Positions 1-10,990 of a stretch of 64,000 nucleotides of DNA are shown here, piece by piece (the stretch's first letter is position 1; every line of letters begins with the position of its first letter). Made by a program: the position numbers and the translations under genes. Below the pieces are notes generated by a model, which saw nothing but the letters and a program-made list of their open reading frames with translations, ran no database searches and was not told the DNA's origin. The DNA is from Toxotes chatareus (lineage: Eukaryota; Chordata; Actinopteri; Toxotidae). Where the stretch lies: NCBI GenBank assembly GCA_016801885.1, contig JAFBJY010000141.1, positions 142,678 through 206,677 on the forward strand, read 5' to 3'.

Positions 1-430
1 TTTTTTAAAATTTTTTTAAAAATTTAAAAAATTTTTTTTTTTTTTTTTTTTGGGGGTTTTTTTTTAAAAAATTAAAATTTTTGGGGGTTTAAAAAAAGGG
101 AAAAAAATTTTTGGGGGGGTTTTCCCAAAATTTTTTTCCCCCCCGGGGTTTTTTTTTTGCCCGGGGGGAAAATTTTTAAAAAAAAAGGGGGAAAAAATCC
201 CCGGGGTTTTTTAAAAAATTTTTTTTTTTAAATTTTTTTTTTAAGGTTTTTTTAAAAAAAACCCCCCCCAAAAAAAAAAAAATTTTTTTCCCCCTTTTTG
301 GGGAAAAAAGGGGGGGCCCCCTTTTTTTTTTTTTTTTCCCTTTTTTTTTAAAAACTGGAATTTTTTTGGGGGGAAAAAAAAAGGAAAAATTTTTAACCCC
401 AAAAAAAATTTTTTTTTAAAAAATTTTTGG
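1..430. other. Stretched-homopolymer tract, probable sequence artefact
   Basis: The first ~430 bases consist almost only of homopolymer runs of 3 to 20 bases (t, a, g and c blocks following each other), with practically no ordinary mixed sequence. It then changes abruptly to normal complexity at about 430. It is neither a telomere nor a known satellite. A contig or read end with homopolymer expansion is the simplest reading (inference). Confidence 0.7.
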
Positions 431-3400
431 GCTCTTCATCTTAAAGATGGACGTCTGTGCTCACTCATCTTTGATCTCTGACTCTGACCTGAGCCTGTGC
501 TCTTGTGGTGACGGGGTTTTGAGCTGTTTGTTGCAAACTTGTCTATGCTTTACCTATCTATACTTTGTTTCACTGTGTGCACTGAAATATGGGGATTTAC
601 GGGGATTTCCGCAGGGTGTTAACCTGATAGACACCAGCTGTTTTGTGTATCACTCCCTGCCTGGACAGACACCTGCAGTTTGTGTATCACTCTTTGTCTA
701 GCACTGCTGAACCTTGAAAGAGCTATTATTAAAGTTTGTAGGAGTAAAACTGAGATGAGATTGGCTTGGACAATTTTTAAAAAATAAATAATGAAACTCC
801 CTGACACCATTAGATAACAACTTATGACCAGGGCATAGTTAACAGGTGGCGCCTACAACTCGTCTTGCGAGGTAGAAAAGACACCTTTAAAAATCAGCCC
901 TGGAGTGTATTTGAAAAGACAAGAGTAGATGTGATAACTGCTGACACCAGTAAAAACTGGCAGACCCTAATCAATAAAATGGGATGGAACATGCCCAAAC
1001 ATGCAAAAACACGCCCAGACATGTCCTTCACAACAGGTGCAGCCCACAGTATAAGATGTGATGTACATTTGGTGAAATTCAGTTGTTCCTGCAGGACTGC
1101 TCATACTTCTGACCTCTGTGCTGGAGGAATAAAGCATCCTGGACTAAACTTCTCTGATATCCTGTGTTTGATTGACTCTGTGCATTTACTCTGACTAAGA
1201 TCTGAAAAATGTAGAATTGTTACTGAAGACTAAAAGACTGCAAGAAGAAGGTGTGGGGCCTCAGCTGGACCTGAACTCTGCTTCAACTGGCCCTAGACGG
1301 GGTTCACCCATCCAGCCTGAACGAGGCACATCACTCTCTGCTCCTGCAGACGAGCCACAATAAAGCTGTCAGCTTCATAGCTGCTCCTTAATAGAGTGAC
1401 TGAGGTTGGAGAGAGGCATTGTGGGACACAGAGGTCGTCCATATTAACTATAGAGGGATGAGAAATGGGAGGATATGAAACAGCTCAAATACGAACTAAC
1501 ACTGACAGACAATGAAACACTATTGTTCATGATTCAGTTCCAGTTCCCAGAGGCCTGAGGGCTTTAATATGTTACTGTTTGAGCAACAAGCAGTGAAGGA
1601 TTAATGATTCTGATTTTCTATCAGTCACTTTACAGGAAACTTTGGATCCATAAACCTCAGTTATTGAAGCTGTATTCACATTGTGTAGGGACCTGAGCTT
1701 TTATTGTTTGAAATGTCACATGTTGTGTTCAAATCCTGTTGCTCCTTAAAGTGAAACGTGTGTGTGTGTCCTCTTACTGACAGTGTCAGGAGAGGCTGCA
1801 GGACTGGATGTGACCCACAGAAAGACACACAGCAGGCAGGAGGCCATGAGAGATCAACACAACCCACTGCCAAGGTTACACACCAGCACAGCTACACACA
1901 CACACTTACATAGGCAGAGACAGAGAGAGGGCCAAGGAGAAGCAGGGACAGATGTGCAGGTGATGTGTTTTCTTCAGCTCTTTGCAGTGATCTTACAGTT
2001 AACCCTCGACTGTGCTGTGATCTCTGTCATCCATGTTGCTGTACTGGTCTGGCTTCCTGACTCAGTTTGTGTAGTTGCCCCAGTGACCTGCTGTAACTCA
2101 GCCTCCTCTCTGACTGACACACAGTGATGAAGCACATTTTTCTTTGACTCAATGCATCAAACATCACTTCTTGTCATACATACATAAGTATCTCCTCTCA
2201 GTAAGTACAGATGTTTCCTCTTCAAAGCTTTCAGGAGCTTCACTCTGATTCAGTGGCTCCACTCTGACTAATTTCATGCTGCATCTCTATTTGGAACCAA
2301 ACACAGAGAGAAAATGTGTGAACAGCTGATAATCAGCAGACAGTCTGTGAGTGTTTGGGTGGTACAAAGTGGGAGTAGGAGGAAAGCAGCGACACATCCT
2401 CTCCACTCATTAACATAGTGACAGCACTGACTGAAGCTCTGCACTGTGTTTTCAGCCTAATATGATTAATAGAATTATTCAGTCCATTCAGACTGAACAT
2501 AAACAAACCAGTTATCAAATAACCACAGTCCATTTGATTCTAATGTTAAATTCAGGTCTCATAACCCACAGCCTCTCTCTCTCTCTCAGGAACATCAATC
2601 AGAGATGTTTAAGATACAAATAGTGTGAATGTAGATGTGGTGATGTTGCTCAGTCTGTCTGTGCTGTGATCCAACACTTGGATGGATTTTACTGTCACTC
2701 CTTCCTGTGCAGGCTGCACAAACACAATAGTTCATCATGGAGAAAAAGCTGTTTGTAATTTATCAGTGAAGTTCTCTCATTGCTTCAGGATTATAAACCA
2801 TTTTCAACCAAGAAGATGGACAAAGGGGCTCAAAAGGTTTTTGCCTGTAGACATGTGATGGTTTTAATATTGAAATATATTATGCCTTTAACTTTGTGAC
2901 AGTGGGATTAGTCAGCATCAGGGTCTGTTCATGGTCCAAGAAGAAGAAATGCAGTCCTTTAGCTGTGATAATGTTTCCACACGTTCGTGATTTGCTTGAC
3001 TCTGTCGTTTCTCTTCCTCCATTGTCTCTCATCCTAAAGGTGTAACTGTTTTTCTGGCCCAGCAGGAAGTCATTTTTAAGTAACCAATACTAACCACTGA
3101 CCCTCCTCCTCCACTGTTGATTGAATGAAACTCAGTGAGAGTGGGTGGTGTTGTACAGGAGTTTAACTCAGTGAACCATGAAGTGAGGAAATGGACAAAA
3201 ACTTTAAATCCTGTTTATCTTTCTGCTTCATATCACTGGAGACATTTTGGTTTGTATTGGTGTTATGGCTGAGGTGTTCTTGATGAGGGCAGTTGTACAG
3301 TTTTGCCACTGAGCCACTGTCAGGCTGTCTACTTAGAGATATAATGAAATGTAATGTTAAAGGCATAGAGTGATGTAGAAAGTGTGCTTCAGCTTTTGTT

Positions 3401-4557
3401 ATGTACAGACAGACTGCAGCACTCAGGCCACGTTAAAGACCTTGTTACCAAAGATTCTTCTGCTTTAGTTTGATCCTCAACTGGGCTCTCACTTTGGAAA
3501 ACTGACAACTTTTCAGTGTGATGAGAAATTCTCTAAACATGTTCAGGAACCATGCTGCTTTTTCTCTGGATGCTTTTCTCTTATTTTGTAGTCTAATATA
3601 ATCTGCATCATATGAAACCTGCTGTAAAACAAAAGTCTGTGTGGTTTTCTCTTTTTCAGTAGATTAGATCCATAATTAACATCAACATACACAGATCACA
3701 TGAAATCATTTTCTCTGTGTCTGTTCATTGTACAGTGAACTTCTCCTCCATCAGGACAAGCCAGGGACACATATGTCCACAGTCACCTCTCACCCATCAA
3801 TAGATCATGCTAATGTTTGTGTAGCTTTTTTAGCTGGAGTGACAGAAGACGCTGCTGTGGAGAAAGAGTTTGAAGAAAGTATTTGCTCAGGGTTTTGGTT
3901 TCATGGACACTGTGAATTTGAATTCATTTCTCAGTTTGGTGCTCATGCTGATTCCCTGAAGGTTTGGCTGCCATTTGTTCTGCAGGCCTGGTACAGTTTG
4001 TATTCATACATATGCAATTTCTATGCTATAGAAAACATTTTGATTTGTTGTCTTATTATGGCAAAAGAGAAGTTTCATTATTTTAATCAGATTTGTTGCC
4101 ATAATTTATTGCTGTTGTTTTAAAGCTGCTGTATGTTATATATTATTTTCTTGAAGTGTGTGTGAGGTGAAGCTGATTCATCCGTGTTGAGTCTGTGGAA
4201 AAAAAAACTGGAGCGGAAAGTTTACAGAGTCTGATGCAAATAACTTATTCAAATGTTTCAGTGCAGGAGATGAAGACGTCATCTTGCTGTTAAAATAGTA
4301 AAAACAAAAACAAAATAGTGATAAATTTCAGAATGAACAAAGGTGAATTGTGTGAGAGCTGATAAGAAATGTTTTGATGATGCAGTAAATCACAAGTCAA
4401 TGAAACATTTGATTTCTTTTCTGTTTTCTTTCAGGTACTGGATGCTCATATTTTACTGACAAACCTTCAGGCTAAAACACTGGAGCAGGTTTGACTTTGA
4501 AGAGAGATACATGTGTCAGAGCCAGAGGAAATGTTTCAAAGAGAGGAGCTGTTCTGT

Positions 4558-4558
<1 letters not shown>
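431..4558. other. Gene-free stretch, no recognisable feature
   Basis: About 4.1 kb of ordinary AT-leaning sequence. The only open frames are short (under about 130 codons), lack domain-like composition and have no matching splice context that I trust. A block near 1020-1200 has an aataaa signal and could be part of an old solo LTR, but I see no matching ends. Nothing here can be called a gene. Confidence 0.6.
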
Positions 4559-4559
<1 letters not shown>

Positions 4560-4638
<79 letters not shown>

Positions 4639-4640
4639 TG
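4560..4640. repeat. (AG)n(TG)n compound microsatellite
   Basis: About 30 bases of AG dinucleotides pass directly into about 45 bases of TG dinucleotides, then a few TTTG variants. The frames reading through it (Arg-Glu or Cys-Val repeats; His-Thr or Leu-Ser on the other strand) are artefacts of the repeat. Confidence 0.97.
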
Positions 4641-4739
4641 TTTGTGTGTGCATGTGCATGGAGTTTAGGCAGAGTTTTTTTCTTTTTTCCTGTGCACATC
4701 CAGCACAGTTCTCTCTTCTTTGTGGAGCTGCTAGCGGTG

Positions 4740-6060
4740 GTGTCAGTGTCAGGGCCCACTGTGGGAGCAGCTGAAGAGGCCTGTGAATCCTGCACCACAG
4801 TAGCAGCAGGCAGTGTACGGGGAGCGACCTCTCCTCATCATTTCTGCAGACACCAGGTTTTCCCAGCTCCTCCAAGAAAAGCCTCCTCCTGTGTGTCTTT
4901 GCATGGTTCCAGGTGGGATCCACAGCAGTAAAAAGCACAAAGGAATTGAAGACAGAGACATCGGTCATGTCAAAGAAAAGAACCTGTGGCCACCGACAGG
5001 TCTTTCTTCTGCAGCTGTAGGTGCAGATAACCTACAAAAGAGCAAAATAAAAATAAGTCTACTGAATACTAAAAATAAAAATAAAGTCACCAAATACAGT
5101 ACATCTCAGACAAGCCCATTATTTTAGTAAGAATAAGTAAGCTAAGCTTGGAATAGATGCATGCAGTAATAAATATGTAAAGGCTCATACCTTGTCAACA
5201 CCTCCCTGCAGCGGTTATAATCTGTGATGATTGCAGGTTTCCTTTTCTGATCCTCATTGACAGCTGCTTCTCGATGTTTGCTGCTTAGAAGGATCACATT
5301 TTTCCCCGTCTGGGAATGTAGCTCACCACTGTGGTTGTCTTTGTGAAGGCAAAAACAGAGGACAGGATAGCTCTCCTCTCAGCTGCAGGAGTTTGGGTGG
5401 AAGCTCATGCTTTCTAATTCTCCCAACCAAGGTCACTTTCTTCTTCAGAAGTTCCTGCACAAGTGAATATGTTGAAAAAAAAATGTGACAGTGAAGCCTT
5501 GGAGCTCCTCTGTCATCTCCAGGACGACACGTTTTCCCTGGCCGACCTCCACAGCACTGCCAGCAGCCTTTCCTGTGTAAATCTGGCACTTCCAGGCATA
5601 GGAAGTGGCAACATCAGCAGTGACCCAGATTTTACTTTGCTGGCTTGCTTGGCATATACTGGTGAAAGTTGCACCGGCCTTTGAAAGGGACACGCTGCTC
5701 ATCAACGCACACACCTCTCCCAAGGTTGAAAAGTATGGAGAGGCGATGGATCCACATTTCCCAGATTGAGCGGATGGGTGTAAGCTTGTCCTCTCCGAGA
5801 CAAGAAGGGTTGTTCAGCTTGTCATCAAATCAGAGGGTGGAGTTGATTACCCTGAATTTGGTGTGATTCATGGTGGTCATCCCAAAGACTGGAGGTGGAT
5901 TCCCCCTTGGACCGGTACACTCCAGCCAAAATCAGGAGTCCAATGTAGGCTTTCACCTCAGTGTGATCAATATCACTCCAGTTTCACACTGTGCGTCCTC
6001 CATTCAAGTTTGTCATGTTAAATCAAATCAAAAGAGGATTCCACATCACAAGTCCTGGTG
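4740..6060 (-). pseudogene. piggyBac transposase relic
   Basis: Minus-strand fragments follow the order of a piggyBac/PGBD4-type transposase (DDE_Tnp_1_7 family). From 6060 downward there is a segment ending in the family-typical GLLILAGVY. At about 5830-5650 comes DKLNNPSCLGEDKL, then IRSIWEMW and the stretch leading into a second catalytic region (VTADVATSYAWKCQIYTGKA, about 5600). Next is ELLKKKVTLVG at 5410-5440, and at 4980-4850 VLFTAVDPTWNHAKTHRRR. Several frame changes and stops separate these, and the Cys-rich C-terminal zinc-binding part is poorly preserved. It is a dead DNA transposon. The family assignment rests on remembered conserved blocks; TTAA-flanked terminal repeats were not found. 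Confidence 0.82.
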
Positions 6061-6159
6061 ATGGTGTACCGTGTCAGCCCCGGAGTCACACCTGTGGCAA
6101 CAGGAACATAGTGAGCAGTCTCTGCATGTTGGAAAACTGAACCATCCCTTAGATGTGCT

Positions 6160-6440
6160 TCTATGGGCCTAGGCTGCTGGGGGACCTCCCATGATCCTCT
6201 GCACACCTCTTCTCTTCTCTCTTTCTCTCCTCAGACCCACTCTCTCATGTATTAGCCTTTATTCCATGTCATTAACTCTGTGTCCTCTCTGTCCCGTAGT
6301 CCTGTGCTTGTTTCTCTCTGGTCTCTCTTTCTCCGTATCTTTCTGCAGGTGTCTCTGGCTCCGGAGCTGCATGTTCTCTGTCTGTGGTCCTGGCTCCACC
6401 CACCTGCTGCTGTTTATCGTCTACAATGATGAAAACTCAA
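6160..6440 (+). repeat. 3' UTR fragment of an L2-type LINE (left piece)
   Basis: This is the same sequence, in opposite orientation, as the start of the 3' UTR of the LINE at 34612-37615: shared blocks include the 'ctaggctgctgggggac' motif and the 'gctccggagctgcatgt' motif. The segment ends where the second LINE begins at about 6440, and the same L2 3' UTR appears to resume after it. Confidence 0.8.
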
Positions 6441-6739
6441 GATGGCGGCGCACAGTGATGCAGCGGCTTCTCGAGCTCCCAGGATTAAGCCTTACTTTTC
6501 CCACTTCGAGGCCGTTTTTAGCAGTAGATTAGCGCTAAATTCACGTGTAAGGTACAGCTCTACCGAACTAAAGATCATCAGAGATAGTTCGGTTACCACA
6601 ATCCCACCGACGCTGAAATCCGCTTTTCGGAAGACAGGGGCTCCTGAGGACGACGGAGTGGCGCAGCAGAGTACGGGGAGCAGCCAGCAAGAGGAAGCGA
6701 TGCTCCCGAAAACAAAAGAGAGGAAAGCGAGCAGGCGTG

Positions 6740-7983
6740 CAAGTCCGGCTGAAGGCCAGCAGGCCGCTGATTCCAACTCTCTTTCTGACCAACGTCTGCT
6801 CCCTGGACAACAAAGTGGATCTGTTACGCCTGAGGCTGAGTGTTTCCACGGAGATGAGGAACTGTGCTGTTTTCTGCCTCACGGAAACCTGGCTAAACCA
6901 CAACATGCCGGACTCAGCCTTCCAGATCGACGGACTACAGCTTTTCCGGCGGACCGTGACCACCGGTCAGGGAAAACACGGGGAGGAGGACTCTGTGTGT
7001 ACGTGAATGAAGGTTGGTGTACAAACTGTGGACTAGTAAAAAGTTACTGCTCTGAGGCGATAGAACTTATGACAGTGAAATGTCGGCCGTACTATCTGCC
7101 ACGGGAGTTCACCGCGGTGTTCGTCACCATTGTTTACATCCCGCCGGGTGCTAATGCTAACGCTAATGCTAACGAAGCATTACAGGAGCTACAAGACACC
7201 ATTAGCTCATTGCAAAACAGGCACCCGGAGGCGTTTTACGTGGTTGCGGGAGACTTTAACCACGTGAAACTGACGGACACTTTGCCCAGATTTTACCAGC
7301 ATGTCACCATCCCACACGCAGAGATAACATTCTGGACTGTGTGTACACTAATATTCAGGATGCATACAGAGCTCTCCCCCGACCCCCTTGGCCTCTCCGA
7401 CCACATCTCCATCCTGCTTGCGCCAGCTTACCGCCCCCTGCTGAGACGGATCAGGCCAACAAAGAAGACTGTCACTGTGTGGCCCAGCGATGCAGCCTCT
7501 GTGCTACAGGACTGCTTTCAATGCACAGACTGGCAGGTCTTCAGGGAGGCAGCCGCATATGAGGGAGAGGTGGACCTAGAGGAATACACCTCCTCCGTCC
7601 TCGGCTTCATCTCTAAGTGTGCTGATGATGTCGCCACCACCAGGACAGTAACCTGCTTCTCAAACCAGAAACCCTGGCTGAATGCGGCGGTCAGAGCTCT
7701 GCTGAAAGCTAGGGATGCTGCGTTCAGGGCAGGTGAGGCATCAGAGCTTAGAGTGGCGAGGAAAGAACTGACAGCAGGCATCTCGAGGGCCAAAGCCACA
7801 TATGCTCAGAAAATTCAGGGTCACCTCACCTCCAACGACCCCCGGAGCATGTGGAAGGGCATCAACACCAGGGATGCACAATGCCCACTGGACCCCTCCC
7901 TGCCAGAGGCACTAAACAGGTTCTATGCCCGCTTCGAGGATCCTGACTCCCCCCTGCACCAGAGACTCACCACCACCTGGTGA
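6740..7983 (+). pseudogene. LINE endonuclease domain, frameshifted
   Basis: Endonuclease-exonuclease-phosphatase fold that nicks target DNA to prime reverse transcription. Visible motifs: TNVCSLDNKVD near the start (about 6790), CLTETWLN (the catalytic Glu box, about 6875), VYIPPG (about 7132), VAGDFNHV (about 7245) and LGLSDHISILL (about 7388). Reading must move between frames near 6985 and near 7340-7385, so the protein is broken. Downstream to 7983 comes the linker leading to RT, in one open frame, ended by a stop at 7981-7983. Confidence 0.85.
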
Positions 7984-9385
7984 CACACCCCTCAGAGTGA
8001 CCACAGCTGATGTGAGGAGAACCCTGATAGGAATTAACCCCATAAAGCTGCAGGCCCCGACAACATCCCAGGGCGGGTTCTGAGGGACTGTGCTCATCAG
8101 CTGTCTGAGGTGCTGACGGACATTTTCAACACCTCACTGTCACTGGCATCTGTCCCCTCCTGCTTAAAGACTGCCACAATTGTCCCTGTCCCCAAGTGCT
8201 CCACAGTGACAGGCCTCAATGACTACCGTCCCATAGCTCTGACCCCTGTAGTCATGAAGTGCTTTGAGAGGCTGGTCATGGGCCACATCAAAGACTTCAT
8301 CAGTGTCACTGTGGACCCCCACCAGTACGCCTACAGGAAGAACCGCTCCACTGATGATGCCATCTCATCAGTGGTCCACACAACCCTCACCCACCTGGAG
8401 AGCAGGAACTCGTATGTCCGTCTGCTCTTCCTGGACTTCTCATCTGCCTTCAATACCATCATCCCACAGACCCTGGTACAGAAGCTCTCCCTCCTCGGTC
8501 TGAGTCCCACACTGGGGAACTGGGTCCTGGACTTTCTGACCAACAGAACACAGACTGTCAGAATCCACAACACCATCTCCTCCTCCATCACACTGAGCAC
8601 TGGCTCGCCACAGGGCTGTGTGCTGAGCCCCCTCCTGTTCACCCTGCTGACATATGACTGCTCGGCGAGACACCCCAGCTGTCATATAGTGAAGTTCGCG
8701 GACGACACAGCAGTAGTGGGACGCATCACTGACAATGATGAGTCAGAGTACAGAGAGGAGGTTGAACATCTGGAGCAGTGGTGCAGAAACAACAACCTCT
8801 GCATCAATGTGAAAAAGACCAAGGAGATGGTGGTGGATTTCAGAAGAGACAGGCGCCCCTCTCCCCCACCTGCACATCGGAGGAGCAGCTGTGGAGGTGG
8901 TCTCCAGCTTCAGGTACCTGGGTGTACACATCACCGAGGACCTCACCTGGAACACCAACACATCCCATCTGGTTAGAAAGGCCCACCAGCGCCTCTACTT
9001 CCTCAGGAAGCTGCGGCGAGCTGGACTTGGAGGCCCAGTCCTGAGGAGCTTCTACCACTGTGCGGTGGAAAGTGTCCCCTGCACCTGCATCACTGTGTGG
9101 CATGGCAGCTGCACTGCTGCTGAGAGGAAGGCTCTGCAGAGGGTGGTAAAGGCTGCACAGAGGACTGTGGGGAACAGCCTGCCCACCACCTCAGACCTCT
9201 ACACAGCACGATGCAGAGGGAGGGCCTTCCGCATCATGAAGGACTCCACCCATCCCGCACACAGTCTCTTCCAACCCCTCCCCTCAGGCAGGCGGCTGAG
9301 GAGCATCCGGAGCAGGACCACCAGGCTCAGGAACAGCTTCTTCCCTGAAGCTGTGAGACTGCTGAACTCTAGCCCTGCCCCATAG
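7984..9385 (+). pseudogene. LINE reverse transcriptase, frameshifted
   Basis: Non-LTR reverse transcriptase, synthesising cDNA at the nicked target. The largest piece opens at 8110 (IVPVPK, LNDYRPIALTPVVMKCFERLV). Motif A is LFLDFSSAFNTI, motif B is GSPQGCVLSPLLF and motif C is KFADDTAVVG (about 8691), so the catalytic Asp residues are kept. A frameshift near 8880-8970 moves the reading to a second piece (8891-9385) with FRYLGVHITEDLTW. The N-terminal part of the domain (7984-8110) is also off frame. It is therefore not translatable as one protein. Confidence 0.88.
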
Positions 9386-9823
9386 CCCCCCCCCACCACC
9401 ACCACACACTGACAGCCTTGCACTACAACACTGTCCCACTAAGTACAATACCTGGCCATTATAAAGTTACTCTGATAGGGCAACATGTTCTTATAGTGTA
9501 ATACACGGACCCTTGCACTACCACTACTCCCTACTTGCACGAGTATTTATTTATTTAAAATGTTTTTTTTTTTTTGCTGCACATGCTAACTTCGGCCTCC
9601 TTACCTTACCTTATCTATTTTTATCTTATTTAACTGTTAGGTGTAAATTTCACAATGTTTATATTCTCTGTTTATATTTCTCAAATGTTTATAATTTCTC
9701 TAATGTTTATATTTATATTTTCTCTAATGTTTATGGCTTAAAACTGGGACCTGAGTACCAATTTCGTACCATAACATGCAAATGTCCTGGTATGACAAAG
9801 TTCCTTGATCCTTGATCCTTGAT
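9386..9823 (+). repeat. LINE 3' UTR with tandem tail
   Basis: Non-coding tail of the LINE with AT-rich 'gtttatat' repeats at 9650-9735, ending in three 'cttgatc' units. It is followed directly by sequence resembling the interrupted L2 3' UTR ('gatttctaaca'). Confidence 0.75.
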
Positions 9824-10344
9824 TTCTAACACATTACTATGTTTAATATTCTGTCCTGACTGACAGATAGCTAACAAATAAATAAAAAGACCCAGTAGAC
9901 TTTCCTTATTGCTTTACTGACTCTTCTTATGTCTTTTGTAAAACACAAAAACACAAATAGATACACAACATGTTACAAACATACTACAGTTCACATCAGA
10001 ACACACAATGAGGCTAAACAATAAAGTAAATTAGCCATAATGGCTTAACTAGCTTCTTGCTAGCGCTTAGCTGAGCGATTAGCACGTTTCCTTAAACTTA
10101 AAATAAACATCTTAAACACTACCTCAAATAAGACCTCAGTGCCACAAACAAACAAACAAACGAAATGCATCCACTCATACCGTCGGTTCCATTTCAAGGC
10201 TCGACAGTCAACTTTGTGGTGGAGCACTCGAACATCGCTACACACACCAGAGTCCGGCAGAAAAACTGCAGTACGCAGAAAACGTCACTAGGTGGAGCTC
10301 AACCCCACACAACACAACATAACTTTATTGAAACACTGACAAAG
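9824..10344. other. Unassigned insert between LINE pieces
   Basis: About 500 bases with no coding sequence. The first ~50 bases resemble the interrupted L2 3' UTR, then unrelated sequence follows until the L2 3' UTR is recognisable again at about 10345. It is probably a further insertion or rearrangement. Confidence 0.4.
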
Positions 10345-10745
10345 TCAGAACATTTAATGTTCCACTCTGCTACAGATACATGTTGGATTAATATTCTATG
10401 CAGACTGTAATGTAAATAATTACCAATCATGAGGCTTTTTGCTTCTGTGCTCTGTTTCCTATCATAACTGTAATCTGCTGAGCACACAGTATCCACTAAC
10501 TGTTCTGTAATCTGAATGCTGGCCCTCTAACATTGTTCACTGCCAACCCTGTTTGTATCACGTTTTATATGCTGCATGTCCTTCTCCTCCTCTCCTCTAT
10601 TCCTAGCTGTCCTATCTTCCTCCTTTTCCTCCTTTCACCCAGCCCGGGCATCGGCAGGAGAGTCCCTCATATGAGCCACGTCTGGGTCTCTGTAAAGCTC
10701 TTTGAGACAATTTTGATTGTGGAAGGAGCTATATAAATAAAACTG
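10345..10745 (+). repeat. L2-type LINE 3' end (right piece)
   Basis: Same sequence as 25206-25680 in opposite orientation. It includes the end block around 10690-10745 with 'ctctttgagacaatttt' and 'gctatataaataaaactga', followed by a short 'attga'-type tail. It is a very common teleost LINE 3' terminus and is probably the continuation of 6160-6440. Confidence 0.82.
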
Positions 10746-10990
10746 AATTGATAAGATAAGATAAGAAAATCCTTTATTAGTCCCTCATTGGTGAAATTGC
10801 AGCAACAGCAGGGGTACAGTAAGTAAATATAAGTAAGAGGCCAATATGGCCAGAACAAGATTAAATAAACACTATTCCAATAGTAGAATAACTAAGAAAC
10901 TAAATTAAGAAAGATAGCTGCTGTATACACATACATAAATATGAGATGGAAATTGCTGAATAGTGTTACTATAGTACACAATAAATATAA
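10746..10990 (-). repeat. Second dispersed repeat, probably a LINE 3' end in reverse
   Basis: It starts with repeated 'gataa' units and then 'aaatcctttattagtccctc', a block I associate with 3' ends of teleost LINEs in reverse orientation. There is no coding part. Assignment is by memory of the sequence type only. Confidence 0.45.

Larger units (their letters stand above)
6440..9823 (+). mobile_element. LINE retrotransposon (L2/CR1-group, Maui-like), nearly complete
   Basis: Order of parts: short 5' region beginning 'gatggcggcg', apurinic-like endonuclease (about 6740-7440), linker, reverse transcriptase (about 8030-9385), 3' UTR, and a terminal short tandem repeat of 'cttgatc' units at 9800-9823. 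No poly(A) tail is seen; 3' ends made of short tandem units are typical of the L2/CR1 group. It sits inside an older L2 3' UTR (6160-6440 and beyond 9823). The exact subfamily is uncertain. Confidence 0.85.

Noticed and set aside
447..701. 84-codon frame beginning just after the homopolymer tract
   Set aside because: Cys/Leu-rich without domain or splice context; likely chance.
846..870. Primer-site-like 'tggcgcctacaactcg'
   Set aside because: A retroviral primer site would need an LTR end just upstream and pol sequence downstream; neither is recognisable.
4472..4968. Several 70-150 codon frames on both strands
   Set aside because: They read through the AG/TG microsatellite and give Arg-Glu, Cys-Val or His-Thr repeats. 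Only the minus-strand part at 4740-4968 is meaningful, as piggyBac relic.
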